From: Saprospira sp. CCB-QB6
GTDB taxonomy: Bacteria; Bacteroidota; Bacteroidia; Chitinophagales; Saprospiraceae
Assembly (NCBI RefSeq): GCF_028464065.1
Contig: NZ_CP116808.1
Coordinates: 3,005,501-3,069,500 of the forward strand
Length of the DNA: 64,000 nt
Direction: 5' to 3'
Below, piece after piece: positions 42,454 through 51,017 of this stretch. Within the stretch, counting starts at the first letter, position 1. The number at the start of each line of letters is the position of its first letter. The position numbers and the translations under genes are program-made. Under the pieces are notes generated by a model, which was not told the DNA's origin, searched no databases, and worked only from the letters and a program-made list of their open reading frames with translations.

Positions 42454-44694
42454 TTATTGTTCTGTTTCTATGGGGGGCTGTTCAGAGGGGGTATCCTCTG
42501 CTTGGGGATTCTTTTTGACTGATCGGCCAAAGAAGATGACGACTAAGAGCAAGACCGCCAAGCCTGCGGGGAAGCAGACCGTAAAGGGCAGGGCAAAGGC
42601 TGTGCTAGCGTAGCCGCAGGCCAAACTCACGCCACCGACGGTCAGGGCGTAGGGGAGTTGTGTGCGCACATGATCGATATGGCGGCAATTTGAAGCTAGA
42701 GAGCTAAGAATAGTGGTATCGGAAATAGGGGAACAGTGATCGCCGAGGACCGAGGCCGAGAGGACGATAGCAATATTATTATAAAGCAGGGCCCAGGTGG
42801 TATCCATGGGGAGCCCATTGGCGCGGCAGAGTTCCCAAGTCATGGGAATGGCGATAGGGTAGAGGATCGCCATAGTACTCCAGCTAGATCCAGTAGAAAA
42901 GGCAATTAGAGCAGAAAGGACAAAAATGACCACGGGAAGGAAATAGGGGCTGAGGTTTCCTTCTAGGCTAGAGGTCAGGAATTCGGCGGTGCCGAGTTCT
43001 TCCGTAGTGAGGGCGAGGGACCAGGCAAAGACCAGAATGAGGAGAGCGGGCACCATCGTTTTAAAGCCGGCGACCATTAGTTCTAGGCCTTCTCCTAATT
43101 TGAGAATCCCTTGGATCATCGAGAGGAAAATAGCGACAATAATGGCAGAAAGTGAGGCCCAGAGGAGGGCAGAATAAGAGTCGGAGCTACCGATAAGGAT
43201 GCCTAATTTGCGTAAGTCAGAAATGGCTAGGGCTTCAGTTTTTGCGGCGGCGAGGCCTTGGCTGAGGTCGGCTTCTAGGTAGCCGAGTTCTTGCCAGATC
43301 AGTTCCCAGCTATTGCTTTCTAGAGTAAGGCCTTTATCGATCAGGCTTTGGTAGCAGCTATTCATGCCTGTATCGATCAGGCCGAGCAGGGTGCCGAGGA
43401 CCACCACGAGGATGGGGAGGAGTCCGTTAATCCAGCGGAGGGGGGCGCCAGGTTTGGGGTCTAATTCTTCTAGTTCGCTGCTATCGCCTTCATTGCCAGA
43501 GACGGCAAAGACTTGTCCTTGGTGGCGGGCGCGGCGTTCGGCTTTAAGCATAGGGCCGAAGTCGCGGCCGAAAATCACGATAATAGGGATGAAAAGGAGG
43601 GTAAAGAAAGAGTAGTAAGAATATTGGAGCGAAGAGAGGAAGACCGAATAGGCAGAGGGGACTTGGCCGATTCCTTCTAGGCTAGGGAGTGCATCTTCGA
43701 TATAGCCGAGTTCGGCGCCGATCCAGGTGGTAATAAAGGCGATAGCGGCGATAGGGGCGGCTGTACTATCTACGATATAGGCGAGTTTTTCTCTAGAGAT
43801 CTTGTATTTATCGCTAAGGGGGCGGATGGTATTACCGACAATTAGGCTATTGGCATAATCGTCGAAGAAGATAGCGATGCCGAGGAACCAGGCGACGAGT
43901 TGGGTACTTTTGGGTCCGCGGGCGAGGGGGGCTAATTGTTTGACGATTCCGGCCATACCGCCATTTCGGGAGATCAGGGCCACTACACCGCCGATCATCA
44001 TAGAGAAAAGGATGACCGAGAGGTGGCCGCTATCGGAAAGGGCTTTAATAATATAGGTATCGAGGACGCTGAAGAAGCTCTTAACGATCAGGTAGGGTTC
44101 TAGGGGCATACCGCTGACGATCCAGGCGCCAGAAAAGATGCCGAGGAAAAGGGCTAGGACCACTTGTTTAAAGAGCAGGGCGATTAGGATGGCTACGAGG
44201 GGGGGGAGAATAGACCACCAGAGGGGGATAGGTTTCACGCGGATGCTTCCGTCGGTACGTTTTCGGAGGTGGACGAGTTCATGCGTCTTTTGTCGGCCTG
44301 ATTGGCTAGAGAGTTGATAAAGCTTTCCGTTGAGGTCAGGTTGAATAAGTGTTCGGCTTTTTCCATTTTTAAACAAAAGTAATTGCTCTTGTCCATTGAT
44401 AGAAATTTTGCCTAAAAAGGGCTTTTGGTTGACAACGGAAAAGAGCAGAAAGCTCTCTTCGTTTTCTTGGATACATTCGTAGCGGAAGCTAGCTAGGTCT
44501 AGGGTATCGTATTGGGGGAGGGTATCCCGTTTTACGTCAATTTGGGCAAGGCTATCGGCTAGTTGTTGGATATGGGCTTGGGCGATGGAGTCTTGTCGGC
44601 TACTATCTAGGGCGCTAGGAGAGCTATTGGGAGCTTGGGCCAGCAGGCCAGAGCTAAAGAATAAGGAAAGAAGGGTCCAAAAAAAAGTTTTCAT
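42454..44694 (-). CDS. nhaC: NhaC-family Na+/H+ antiporter with exported N-terminal domain
   Basis: A 746-residue protein. Residues 1-19 are a signal peptide (ending GLLAQ). Residues about 20-155 are a polar, probably periplasmic domain with short beta strands (SFLLFSVVNQKPFLGKISINGQEQLLLF). From about 160 follow eleven or more TM helices of the NhaC/ion transporter type, with the conserved IAIFFDDYANSLIVGNTIRPLSDKY core, STAAPIAAIAFITTWIG, and SVLGDHCSPISDTTILSS. Ordinary NhaC proteins lack the exported domain and are about 450-550 residues. It would return Na+ exported by NQR in exchange for protons, or exchange another solute. It is a single gene with its own terminator. Confidence 0.85.
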   Translation of the reverse strand: MKTFFWTLLSLFFSSGLLAQAPNSSPSALDSSRQDSIAQAHIQQLADSLAQIDVKRDTLPQYDTLDLASFRYECIQENEESFLLFSVVNQKPFLGKISINGQEQLLLFKNGKSRTLIQPDLNGKLYQLSSQSGRQKTHELVHLRKRTDGSIRVKPIPLWWSILPPLVAILIALLFKQVVLALFLGIFSGAWIVSGMPLEPYLIVKSFFSVLDTYIIKALSDSGHLSVILFSMMIGGVVALISRNGGMAGIVKQLAPLARGPKSTQLVAWFLGIAIFFDDYANSLIVGNTIRPLSDKYKISREKLAYIVDSTAAPIAAIAFITTWIGAELGYIEDALPSLEGIGQVPSAYSVFLSSLQYSYYSFFTLLFIPIIVIFGRDFGPMLKAERRARHQGQVFAVSGNEGDSSELEELDPKPGAPLRWINGLLPILVVVLGTLLGLIDTGMNSCYQSLIDKGLTLESNSWELIWQELGYLEADLSQGLAAAKTEALAISDLRKLGILIGSSDSYSALLWASLSAIIVAIFLSMIQGILKLGEGLELMVAGFKTMVPALLILVFAWSLALTTEELGTAEFLTSSLEGNLSPYFLPVVIFVLSALIAFSTGSSWSTMAILYPIAIPMTWELCRANGLPMDTTWALLYNNIAIVLSASVLGDHCSPISDTTILSSLASNCRHIDHVRTQLPYALTVGGVSLACGYASTAFALPFTVCFPAGLAVLLLVVIFFGRSVKKNPQAEDTPSEQPPIETEQ

Positions 44695-44710
44695 TAACTA
44701 GCAAGTTATA

Positions 44711-44731
44711 GAGCTCCTTAGAGAGGAGCTC
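44711..44731 (-). other. Hairpin in the nhaC leader
   Basis: GAGCTCCT and AGGAGCTC form a perfect 8-bp stem 16 bases before the nhaC start codon. With no T-run it is more likely a leader hairpin or operator than a terminator. Confidence 0.4.
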
Positions 44732-45127
44732 ATTGGGCATAAAAAAAGGCTAGGGGTGGCCTGCCTGCATGTTGCCCAAATGATTGATTGCAAAATCGCT
44801 TTATTGGGCGCTTAAAATAATGGATTTTAAAAAAAATTAAAGGGAAATGATCAACAAACTTCTGGAAAAGGGATGAACTCTTTGTTGAGTTTGCGCTTTT
44901 TGGGGGCGCCAAAAGTTAATCGAGATAGGAAAAATAAGTAGAGTAGCTGAACCCAATAGGGCATTTTGCCGTAATGAATGAAAAAAGTGAAAACGGACTT
45001 TGCTAATAAAAAATTAAAGATAGGTTATTTGTGACAGTAGTTTGTTTTGAGTTAATTTGTTTGCTTGGAATTTTATTTGCTTATGTGATCTTTTTCACTT
45101 TTAGTAATAGGAGATAGAATTAGCTTT
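44732..45127. other. 396-bp divergent intergenic region, nothing certain
   Basis: AT-rich region between nhaC (minus) and the LRR gene (plus). A small minus ORF of 60 codons at 44730-44912 has no recognisable features and is judged spurious. TATTTGTGACA near 45029 also occurs near 1508, both upstream of a plus-strand gene; significance unknown. Confidence 0.4.
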
Positions 45128-46282
45128 ATGCTAAGCATATTTAAAGAACCCCTATTAAAATATTTGCTTATGTCAGGAACTGCAATAAACAAGTATTACT
45201 ACAGCCGTTATATGTTGGTTCAGGAAGAGAAGAACCAAGAGGAACATCCTTTTAAGGAGCAGATTTGGCAATTGTTTCAGTCTGCTGATCGGGCAAATAT
45301 AGAGATGGCCTTAAGTTGGATCAAGAGTCTTCAGATTCCTATGTTTCGGGAATTAGAAGAGCTAAAGGTGTTGTACATGGCGAGCTGTGAGCAAGTTGTG
45401 AAGCAGATGGGGAGTAAGGAGATACAGCAGTTATTTGCTTTGGAGCATTTATTTATACAGCAGCGGTCCTTGTATCGGATTCCGGAGGTATTGGGGCGTT
45501 TACAGAACTTAAAAAAGCTGAGTATTTTTCATAGTCAGAGCAGGAGATTGCCGGCTAGTATTGGGCAGTTACATCAATTGGAGGAACTGCAGCTACAGAT
45601 GAGTTTAATGGAAGAGCTGCCTGAAGAGATTGGGCAGTTGCAGCAGCTTCGCCGACTGCATTTGGGGCAGTTGTCTGTTTCTTTTTTGCCGGAGGAGATT
45701 GGCCAACTACAGCAGTTAGAAGAACTGCAGATTGTAGCATGTCCCATAAAGGTTTTACCGGCTAGTTTGGGGAAATTGTCTTTTTTGCGAAAGTTGGTGA
45801 TCGAGCAGGGGGAGTTAGTCCGTCTGCCAAAGAGTATTGGGTCTTGTTGTCAGTTAGAGGAGTTGAGTTTGCGAAATAATCGTTTGGAGTGTTTGCCTTC
45901 TAAGGTCGCTTCTTGGCAGAAGTTGTGGCGTTTAGATTTGAGTCAGAATCGTTTAAAGCGCTTGCCTTTTGCCTTGGCGCGTCTTCCTTTGTTAGAACTG
46001 CTAAATTTGGATAATAATGAATTGGAAAAGCTTCCGACAATAAAGAATTGGGGACAGTTGAGTGAGTTATCTGTTCGGGGGAATAAGTTGGCCAAATTGC
46101 CTGCTACAATAGGCTTACTTCAGCAGTTGAAAACAGTGCGTTTAGAAAACAATCAGTTATTGGATCTACCCTTGAGTATAATGGATTTGGAGGGATTGCA
46201 GAGTTTAAATTACCAAGAAAACCCCTTGCGGCAAAAGGATCTCGACCCTCAGTTATTTCTTTGGTTAACGAATAACGCTTAA
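45128..46282 (+). CDS. Leucine-rich repeat protein
   Basis: A 384-residue cytoplasmic protein with no signal peptide. From about residue 105 it has about eleven 23-residue leucine-rich repeats of the LPxxIGxLxxLxxLxLxxNxL kind, for example RRLPASIGQLHQLEELQL, LPEEIGQLQQLRRLHL and LPATIGLLQQLKTVRLENN. The first 100 residues are a different helical domain (FKEQIWQLFQSADRANIEMALSWIKS). In-frame ATGs at 45170 and 45212 are possible alternative starts. LRR proteins of this type bind proteins; the partner is unknown. The MGMT-like gene starts within 15 bases of its stop. Confidence 0.82.
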   Translation: MLSIFKEPLLKYLLMSGTAINKYYYSRYMLVQEEKNQEEHPFKEQIWQLFQSADRANIEMALSWIKSLQIPMFRELEELKVLYMASCEQVVKQMGSKEIQQLFALEHLFIQQRSLYRIPEVLGRLQNLKKLSIFHSQSRRLPASIGQLHQLEELQLQMSLMEELPEEIGQLQQLRRLHLGQLSVSFLPEEIGQLQQLEELQIVACPIKVLPASLGKLSFLRKLVIEQGELVRLPKSIGSCCQLEELSLRNNRLECLPSKVASWQKLWRLDLSQNRLKRLPFALARLPLLELLNLDNNELEKLPTIKNWGQLSELSVRGNKLAKLPATIGLLQQLKTVRLENNQLLDLPLSIMDLEGLQSLNYQENPLRQKDLDPQLFLWLTNNA

Positions 46283-46296
46283 CTTTGAGGAAAAAG

Positions 46297-46611
46297 ATGG
46301 CCACTGAATTTTACGAAGCGATTTATGAGTTAGTTCGCCAAATACCTAGAGGAAAGGTTTGTACTTATGGTCGAATTGCGGAGGCTTTAGAAAAAACTGG
46401 AGCGGCTCGGCAAGTGGGCTATGCACTTAATAAATGCCCTAGAGATGTTCCTGCTCATCGGGTAGTGAATCGAATGGGGCGTTTGACAGGCAAGTTGCAC
46501 TTTGGGGGACAAACTATGCAGGCGCTTTTAGAGGCGGAGGGGCTAGAAATTGTAGAGGACCAAATCCAAAATTTGGAGAATCATATCTGGGAACCCCTAG
46601 AGGAGCTTTAA
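46297..46611 (+). CDS. Alkyltransferase-like (ATL) DNA-binding protein
   Basis: A 104-residue protein (108 if started at 46285) homologous to the C-terminal domain of O6-methylguanine-DNA methyltransferase. FYEAIYELVRQIPRGKVCTYGRIAEALEK and ARQVGYALNKCP form the helix-turn-helix region. The active site PCHR is here PAHR: the nucleophilic cysteine is alanine at residue 57 of the longer form. It cannot transfer alkyl groups to itself. ATL proteins bind O6-alkylguanine, flip it out and recruit nucleotide excision repair, which is the likely role. It is 14 bases downstream of the LRR gene, probably co-transcribed. Confidence 0.88.
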   Translation: MATEFYEAIYELVRQIPRGKVCTYGRIAEALEKTGAARQVGYALNKCPRDVPAHRVVNRMGRLTGKLHFGGQTMQALLEAEGLEIVEDQIQNLENHIWEPLEEL

Positions 46612-46631
46612 GAGGCGGCTTTGCCGCCTCT

Positions 46632-46765
46632 GGCCTAGCGATGCGGCGGGGTGGCCGAAGGCCAGACCAAGTTTTTTGAGCGCAGCGAAAAAAAACGAAG
46701 GGCCGAGCAGACCTGCGAGCCCCAAAGCGTAGCGCCGACGAGCGTAGCGAGGCGGAGGCCCCAAA
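46632..46765 (-). repeat. CIR element, B-type
   Basis: Reverse copy, minus strand GGGGCCTCC to GCATCGCTAGGCC. Hairpin 2 is an AT stem (GTTTTTTTT and AAAAAAC arms), hairpin 3 TGGCC-TTC-GGCCA. A GGCGGC-AAA-GCCGCC hairpin lies outside the end at 46613-46627. Confidence 0.85.
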
Positions 46766-46822
46766 TATCTGACTAGATATAAATGAGTTCAGGAAAAAGA
46801 AGCTTATCTTTTCAAAAAAAAG

Positions 46823-48418
46823 ATGATGCTAAGAACTTTACTATTATTTCCATTACTTTTGCTGAGCTGCAGTTTGTTGGCTCAAGAACCCTTTGAGTGG
46901 TTGTCTTGTGGGAGTCCCTCTCATAAATCGGCTTGGTTAAAAGATTATCAGGCGAACCCTAGTCAATATGCACCTTTATTGCAGGCCAAATCGAATAGTA
47001 TTCAATATGTTGGGCTCACGATTCATCAGGTATTTAGAGATGATAGCACGGGCAGTATTCCGATTGATCATATTTTCCAGTCGGTTTGTCAGCTCAATAC
47101 AGACTTTTCGGCTACGGGCATACAGTTTTATGTAGAGCCACCGATTAGTAAAATTTACGATAGTGATTTTTATGCGCATGATTCGGTTGCGCAGGGAGGG
47201 CAAAAGATGCTGCAATACAATAGAGACAGCAGTTTGAACGTCTATTTTGTGGCTTCGGCAGCAGCGGGAAACTGTGGCTATAATCTGCCTTATGCGGGGG
47301 TAGCTATGAGCAATAGTTGTTTAACTGGTCATACTTTTGCCCATGAATTGGGGCATGCTTTGGGCTTGCCGCATACTTTTATCGGTTGGGAAGGGGGACA
47401 AAGTTGGAATGCTAGTCCACAGACTAGTTTTTCTCAGCCTGCCCCCACTACGGTTACTATTAACTACACAGATTTCAAGGATCAACCTTATCCCGATACC
47501 TTGATTATCGATACTCTTTTAGTAGAAAAAGTGCCTAGAACTGGGCCAAATGCCAATTGTGGAATTGCTGCCGATGGTTTTTGTGATACGCCAGCAGATT
47601 ATTTGGCTTATCGTTGGGCTTGCAATGCTGCAAATGGGGCGAGCACAGTTACACAGCTAGATCCTGATAGCGTTGCATTTTTGAGTGATGGCTGGTATAT
47701 CATGTCTTATGCCTTGAGCAGTTGCCAAGTCGGCTTTTCTCAGGAGCAAATTCAGGCTATGAATGCCTTTTTATTGACAGAGCGAGGGCATTGGATTGGG
47801 CAGCCTTTGAATACGGATAGTATTACAGCTATGAGCACTCTAATTAGCCCAGCTCAAAATGCTATTATTCCTGCAGAATATCCTGTTTTTCGCTGGACTG
47901 CTGTCGAGGGGGCTACAGCTTATCTCTTTCAATTATATCGTGAGCCTATGGGCGGTGGCCAACTTTTAGAAGAATTGTTGGTGACGGATACCTTTTTTCA
48001 AACGAACCGAATTTTAACCCCTCGTATTGATATCTTTCCCTATAGTTGGCGGGTAAAGCCTTTGCATTATAATTACTTTTGTGCGGGTTATGGTCCTAGC
48101 CAACAGTTTAATACTAATGCACCAACAGCTGTAATTTCAACAGAAGTATCTGATTTGAATAGTTGGCAAATGGCCCCCAATCCTTTGCCCAAGGGGCAGC
48201 CCTTACAAATTTCATGGACCCTAGCAGACGAAAAAATAGGGCAGTGGCGAATTTTTAATGCTCAAGGACAGTTGATTTGGGAGCAAGTCGCACAGCTGCA
48301 AGCTGGATCAGGCCGTTATCAATTGCAATTGCCTACGGATTGGGCGAGCGGCAGTTATTTTCTGCAGTTTCGCAGCAAAACAGGCGAAATGCAAGGCAAA
48401 TTATTTATCATTAAGTAA
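46823..48418 (+). CDS. Secreted M43 (pappalysin-like) metalloprotease with T9SS domain
   Basis: A 531-residue exported protease. Signal peptide to about residue 20 (ending SLLAQ). The zinc-binding motif HELGHALGLPH (H174, H178, H184) is the extended HExxHxxGxxH of metzincins, and the Met-turn is YIMSYALSSC. The calcium-binding and cysteine pattern (GPNANCGIAADGFCDTPADY) is typical of the M43 cytophagalysin group. Residues about 335-435 look like an Ig/Fn3-like domain. The last 80 residues (MAPNPLPKGQPLQISW..., ending GKLFIIK) are a type A T9SS sorting domain. It is likely a surface or released protease used in feeding on proteins or prey. Confidence 0.92.
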   Translation: MMLRTLLLFPLLLLSCSLLAQEPFEWLSCGSPSHKSAWLKDYQANPSQYAPLLQAKSNSIQYVGLTIHQVFRDDSTGSIPIDHIFQSVCQLNTDFSATGIQFYVEPPISKIYDSDFYAHDSVAQGGQKMLQYNRDSSLNVYFVASAAAGNCGYNLPYAGVAMSNSCLTGHTFAHELGHALGLPHTFIGWEGGQSWNASPQTSFSQPAPTTVTINYTDFKDQPYPDTLIIDTLLVEKVPRTGPNANCGIAADGFCDTPADYLAYRWACNAANGASTVTQLDPDSVAFLSDGWYIMSYALSSCQVGFSQEQIQAMNAFLLTERGHWIGQPLNTDSITAMSTLISPAQNAIIPAEYPVFRWTAVEGATAYLFQLYREPMGGGQLLEELLVTDTFFQTNRILTPRIDIFPYSWRVKPLHYNYFCAGYGPSQQFNTNAPTAVISTEVSDLNSWQMAPNPLPKGQPLQISWTLADEKIGQWRIFNAQGQLIWEQVAQLQAGSGRYQLQLPTDWASGSYFLQFRSKTGEMQGKLFIIK

Positions 48419-48440
48419 GAACTCATTTAAAATAAGAGAT

Positions 48441-48707
48441 ATGTTTTTGATTGGAAGTATTATTTTCTGGACCATGGCTGCTGTGGTCGGCTATTTTTCG
48501 CTCATTCCCCTTAAGGCTGCAGCAGAATACCGCTTTAGAGGCAAATTGGGCCTAACCGTAGAGGGCATTGGCTTTGCCGTTTGTTTGTTGGCGGCCATTA
48601 CTATGGGTACGGGTGGTTTTGCGGGTTATGCGCTCTTAGGAGCGGGGATTGCGGCAGGTGCAGCAATCCGTTCTCGTTCTGATAATGACCAGCGTTATTT
48701 AGAGTAA
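48441..48707 (+). CDS. Small two-TM membrane protein
   Basis: An 88-residue protein with an N-terminal TM helix (about 3-23) and a second glycine/alanine-rich hydrophobic segment (about 40-75, containing GFAGYALLGAGIAAGAA). A charged tail follows (RSRSDNDQRYLE). I do not recognise the family. It follows the M43 protease gene by 22 bases on the same strand and is followed by a terminator, so the two could be one transcript. Confidence 0.6.
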   Translation: MFLIGSIIFWTMAAVVGYFSLIPLKAAAEYRFRGKLGLTVEGIGFAVCLLAAITMGTGGFAGYALLGAGIAAGAAIRSRSDNDQRYLE

Positions 48708-48742
48708 GCAGAGATAAAAAATAGGCTATTAAAGGGCTTAGG

Positions 48743-48780
48743 CCGCTAACTTCTTGATTGGGGAGTTAGCGGTTTTGTTT
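48743..48780 (+). terminator. Terminator after the small membrane protein
   Basis: CCGCTAACT and AGTTAGCGG form a perfect 9-bp stem, followed by TTTTGTTTT. The T-rich tract runs straight into a CIR element. Confidence 0.82.
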
Positions 48781-48900
48781 TGGGGCTGCCCCTCCCTTCG
48801 GTCGGGTCGGGCTGTGCCGTGGCTCGCTATTCGCTCGGCCCTTCGCGGGCAAAGCCCGCTCGGTCTGCGGCTGCGCCGCCCCACTTTCCATCCCTCAGCC
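48777..48900 (+). repeat. CIR element, A-type
   Basis: Forward copy, T-run and GGGGCTGCCCC to ATCCCTCAGCC. Hairpins are GCGGGC-AAA-GCCCGC and GCGGC-TGC-GCCGC. A GGCGGC-AAA-GCCGCC hairpin follows at about 48920-48935. Confidence 0.86.
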
Positions 48901-48944
48901 GCGTCGCTGCGCTCCTTTGCGGCGGCAAAGCCGCCTGTAGGACT

Positions 48945-49223
48945 TTAATTTTTGTAGTGGCTTAAAATTTTAGCTTTCATCTGGAAATAGCGAAAAATTC
49001 CCAGAAAGAAAATAACTAAGCCCAAAGCAAAAAGGGCATAGGCCGTATAATGAGCACTAAGTTGATCGGGATAAAAATTGATGATGGCAAAACCCGTAAC
49101 GACCATATAGAGCGCAGTGCGCATAAAGGAGAGGGCGGTGCGTTCATTGGCGAGATGCGTGCGGTCAAGGGCCAGTAAATCGCGAAGAATGGGTTGTGGT
49201 TGATTTTCGGAGGTATTGGACAT
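48945..49223 (-). CDS. DUF202 membrane protein
   Basis: A 92-residue inner-membrane protein with the DUF202 core: RDLLALDRTHLANERTALSFMRTALYM followed by two TM helices (about 33-51 and 57-76). These small proteins resemble yeast Vtc1 and yidH; they often occur as membrane partners of VTC-type or transport proteins, but the VTC-domain gene of this window is 48 kb away. The start is the ATG at 49223; the ORF is open further to 49322 without homologous sequence. It is divergent from the imelysin gene. Confidence 0.82.
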   Translation of the reverse strand: MSNTSENQPQPILRDLLALDRTHLANERTALSFMRTALYMVVTGFAIINFYPDQLSAHYTAYALFALGLVIFFLGIFRYFQMKAKILSHYKN

Positions 49224-49327
49224 AATTTGCTTTTGACCAAAATGAATGAAAAATAGCCCCTTTTTCTGTGATAAAGTTGGCAGTAGCCTTAAATTTAAGA
49301 AGACCTTAAAAATAGGGGCCAAAATAT

Positions 49328-49357
49328 TTTGGCCTTAAGTGAATGCTGCTATCTTTG
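49328..49357 (+). promoter_or_regulatory. Promoter of the imelysin gene
   Basis: TTTG at 49328-49331 and TATCTTTG at 49350-49357 are separated by 18 bases, a close match to the Bacteroidota -33/-7 promoter. The expected transcript start (about 49364) lies downstream of the ATG at 49343, so translation must begin at 49400. Confidence 0.6.
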
Positions 49358-49399
49358 CGTCTAAACTTAATTAGATTAAATCTTAATAAACTAATTGTA

Positions 49400-50602
49400 A
49401 TGAAAAAGTGGACATTAGCGCTTGCATTGGGCGCATTGAGCCTAACGGCATGTAAGAAGGATGAGGATCCTAATGAAGGTTTGAAAGATGAAGTAGTGAG
49501 TAACTACTGCGAAATTGTTTATGCATCTTATAGCGACAGTCATTTGAAGGCGCAGGAACTACAAACGGCGGTCAATAACTTGGTTGCAGGGCCTTCTGCT
49601 ACAACATTAGATGCGGCTAAGGCGGCATGGAAAGCGGCTCGTGAGCCTTATGGCCAAACGGAGGCTTTTCGTTTTTATGATGGACCTATTGATGATGCGG
49701 ATGGACCTGAGGGGGATTTGAATGCCTGGCCTTTGGATGAAAACTACATTGATTATGTAGAGGATGCTTCGGGGAATATTGTCTATGGCGGAATTGTCTA
49801 TGATACAGCTAATTATCCTACGTTGAGCAAAGAGTTGTTGGCTAGTTTGAATGAGCAAGGAGGGGAAAAAAACATTAGCATTGGATATCATGCAATTGAA
49901 TTTTTGCTTTGGGGCCAAGATGATGTAGACGTGAATGTGAACCCTGGTCAGGGTGGGGATCGCAGTCATACTGATTTTACAGGAGATATTTTTGCGCAGC
50001 GTCGTGCGCAGTATTTGCAGGCAACTACTGAGTTGTTGGTAGAGCAATTGGCTGAGTTGAAAGCAGCTTGGGCTGTTGGAGCAAGTTACCGGACTAGCTT
50101 TGAGGCTATGCAAGAGGATGTAGCCTTGGCTAAAATTTTGAGTGGAGCGGCTATCTTGTCTAAGTCAGAATTAGCTGGAGAGCGTATGTTTGTGGCTTTA
50201 GAGGCTAATCCCGCAGATAATCCACAAGAAGATGAGCATTCTTGTTTTTCAGATAATACGCATAGAGATATTATTACTAATGCTTTGGGAATCAATAATG
50301 TGTTGACGGGAACTTATGAGGATGTAAATGGACAAATTATTGGTGATCAGGAGCATTCTATTTTGGCCTTGTTGACTAACTTGGATGAGGAAAAGGCGAG
50401 TAATTTGGAAACGGCTATGGCAGATGTAATGACTAAGGTTAATGCTATTCCCACGCCATTTGACAAATATGTGACGCAGGAAAATGTAGGAGATAATGGA
50501 CCTATTTTTCAGGCGATTAGTGCTTTGCAAAACCAAGGTGATTTGGTAGCAGATGCTGCTGCTGCTTTGGGCTTTACGATTAGTACAGAGTTGCCAGAAT
50601 AG
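49400..50602 (+). CDS. Imelysin-family iron-regulated lipoprotein
   Basis: A 400-residue envelope protein of the imelysin (M75, ICMP/EfeO-like) group. It begins with a lipoprotein signal peptide ending SLTAC. The hallmark GxHxxE motif is present as GYHAIEFLLWGQD, and a second region has YRTSFEAMQEDVALAKILSG, giving the helical-bundle repeat. Imelysins are usually iron-regulated and contribute to iron uptake, although they lack protease activity. The start at 49400 follows from the promoter and the clean lipoprotein signal; a start at 49343 would precede the transcript. A terminator follows. Confidence 0.88.
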   Translation: MKKWTLALALGALSLTACKKDEDPNEGLKDEVVSNYCEIVYASYSDSHLKAQELQTAVNNLVAGPSATTLDAAKAAWKAAREPYGQTEAFRFYDGPIDDADGPEGDLNAWPLDENYIDYVEDASGNIVYGGIVYDTANYPTLSKELLASLNEQGGEKNISIGYHAIEFLLWGQDDVDVNVNPGQGGDRSHTDFTGDIFAQRRAQYLQATTELLVEQLAELKAAWAVGASYRTSFEAMQEDVALAKILSGAAILSKSELAGERMFVALEANPADNPQEDEHSCFSDNTHRDIITNALGINNVLTGTYEDVNGQIIGDQEHSILALLTNLDEEKASNLETAMADVMTKVNAIPTPFDKYVTQENVGDNGPIFQAISALQNQGDLVADAAAALGFTISTELPE

Positions 50603-50625
50603 GTTGACACATAAAACAATATTTT

Positions 50626-50665
50626 ATAGGGTGTTTGTCTGAAGAGACAAATGCCCTATTTTTTT
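50626..50665 (+). terminator. Terminator of the imelysin gene
   Basis: ATAGGG..TTTGTC pairs with GACAAA..CCCTAT (12 of 14 positions) and is followed by seven T residues. Confidence 0.85.
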
Positions 50666-50793
50666 AGACAAACCGTAGACAATAAGGGAGAAAAAAAAGA
50701 TTTAGGAAGGCAGTCTTTTTTTAGCAATTGAAAAGCTCTATTTTTAGAAATCATTAGTTTAGAGATGAAAATAGAGTTAGGAGCGAAGCGACT

Positions 50794-50917
50794 GGCTGAG
50801 GGATGGATAGTGGTGCGGCGCAGCCACAGACCGAGCGGGCTTTGCCTGCGAGGGCCGAGCAGACCTGCGAGCCACGGCACAGCCCGACCCGACCGTAGGG
50901 AGGGGCAGCCCCAAAAA
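50794..50917 (-). repeat. CIR element, A-type
   Basis: Reverse copy, minus strand GGGGCTGCCCC to ATCCCTCAGCC. Hairpin 2 (GCAGGC-AAA-GCCCGC) and hairpin 3 (TGTGGC-TGC-GCCGCA) each carry one imperfect pair. The remainder of 50666-51017 shows no gene. Confidence 0.84.
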
Positions 50918-51017
50918 ATAAGCAGGTGTTTGAAAAAAAAATGGGGAAGAGCAGCCGAAGAAAAGTTTAAGAACGTTTTAACAGATAGACTATTAGTTTG
51001 ATAGAAAACGGAACACT

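Noticed and set aside
44730-44912. 60-codon minus-strand ORF upstream of nhaC
   Set aside because: No domain, no operon context, atypical composition; likely chance.
49343-49399. Upstream start of the imelysin protein
   Set aside because: The promoter -7 box (49350-49357) lies inside it; the lipoprotein signal begins at 49400.
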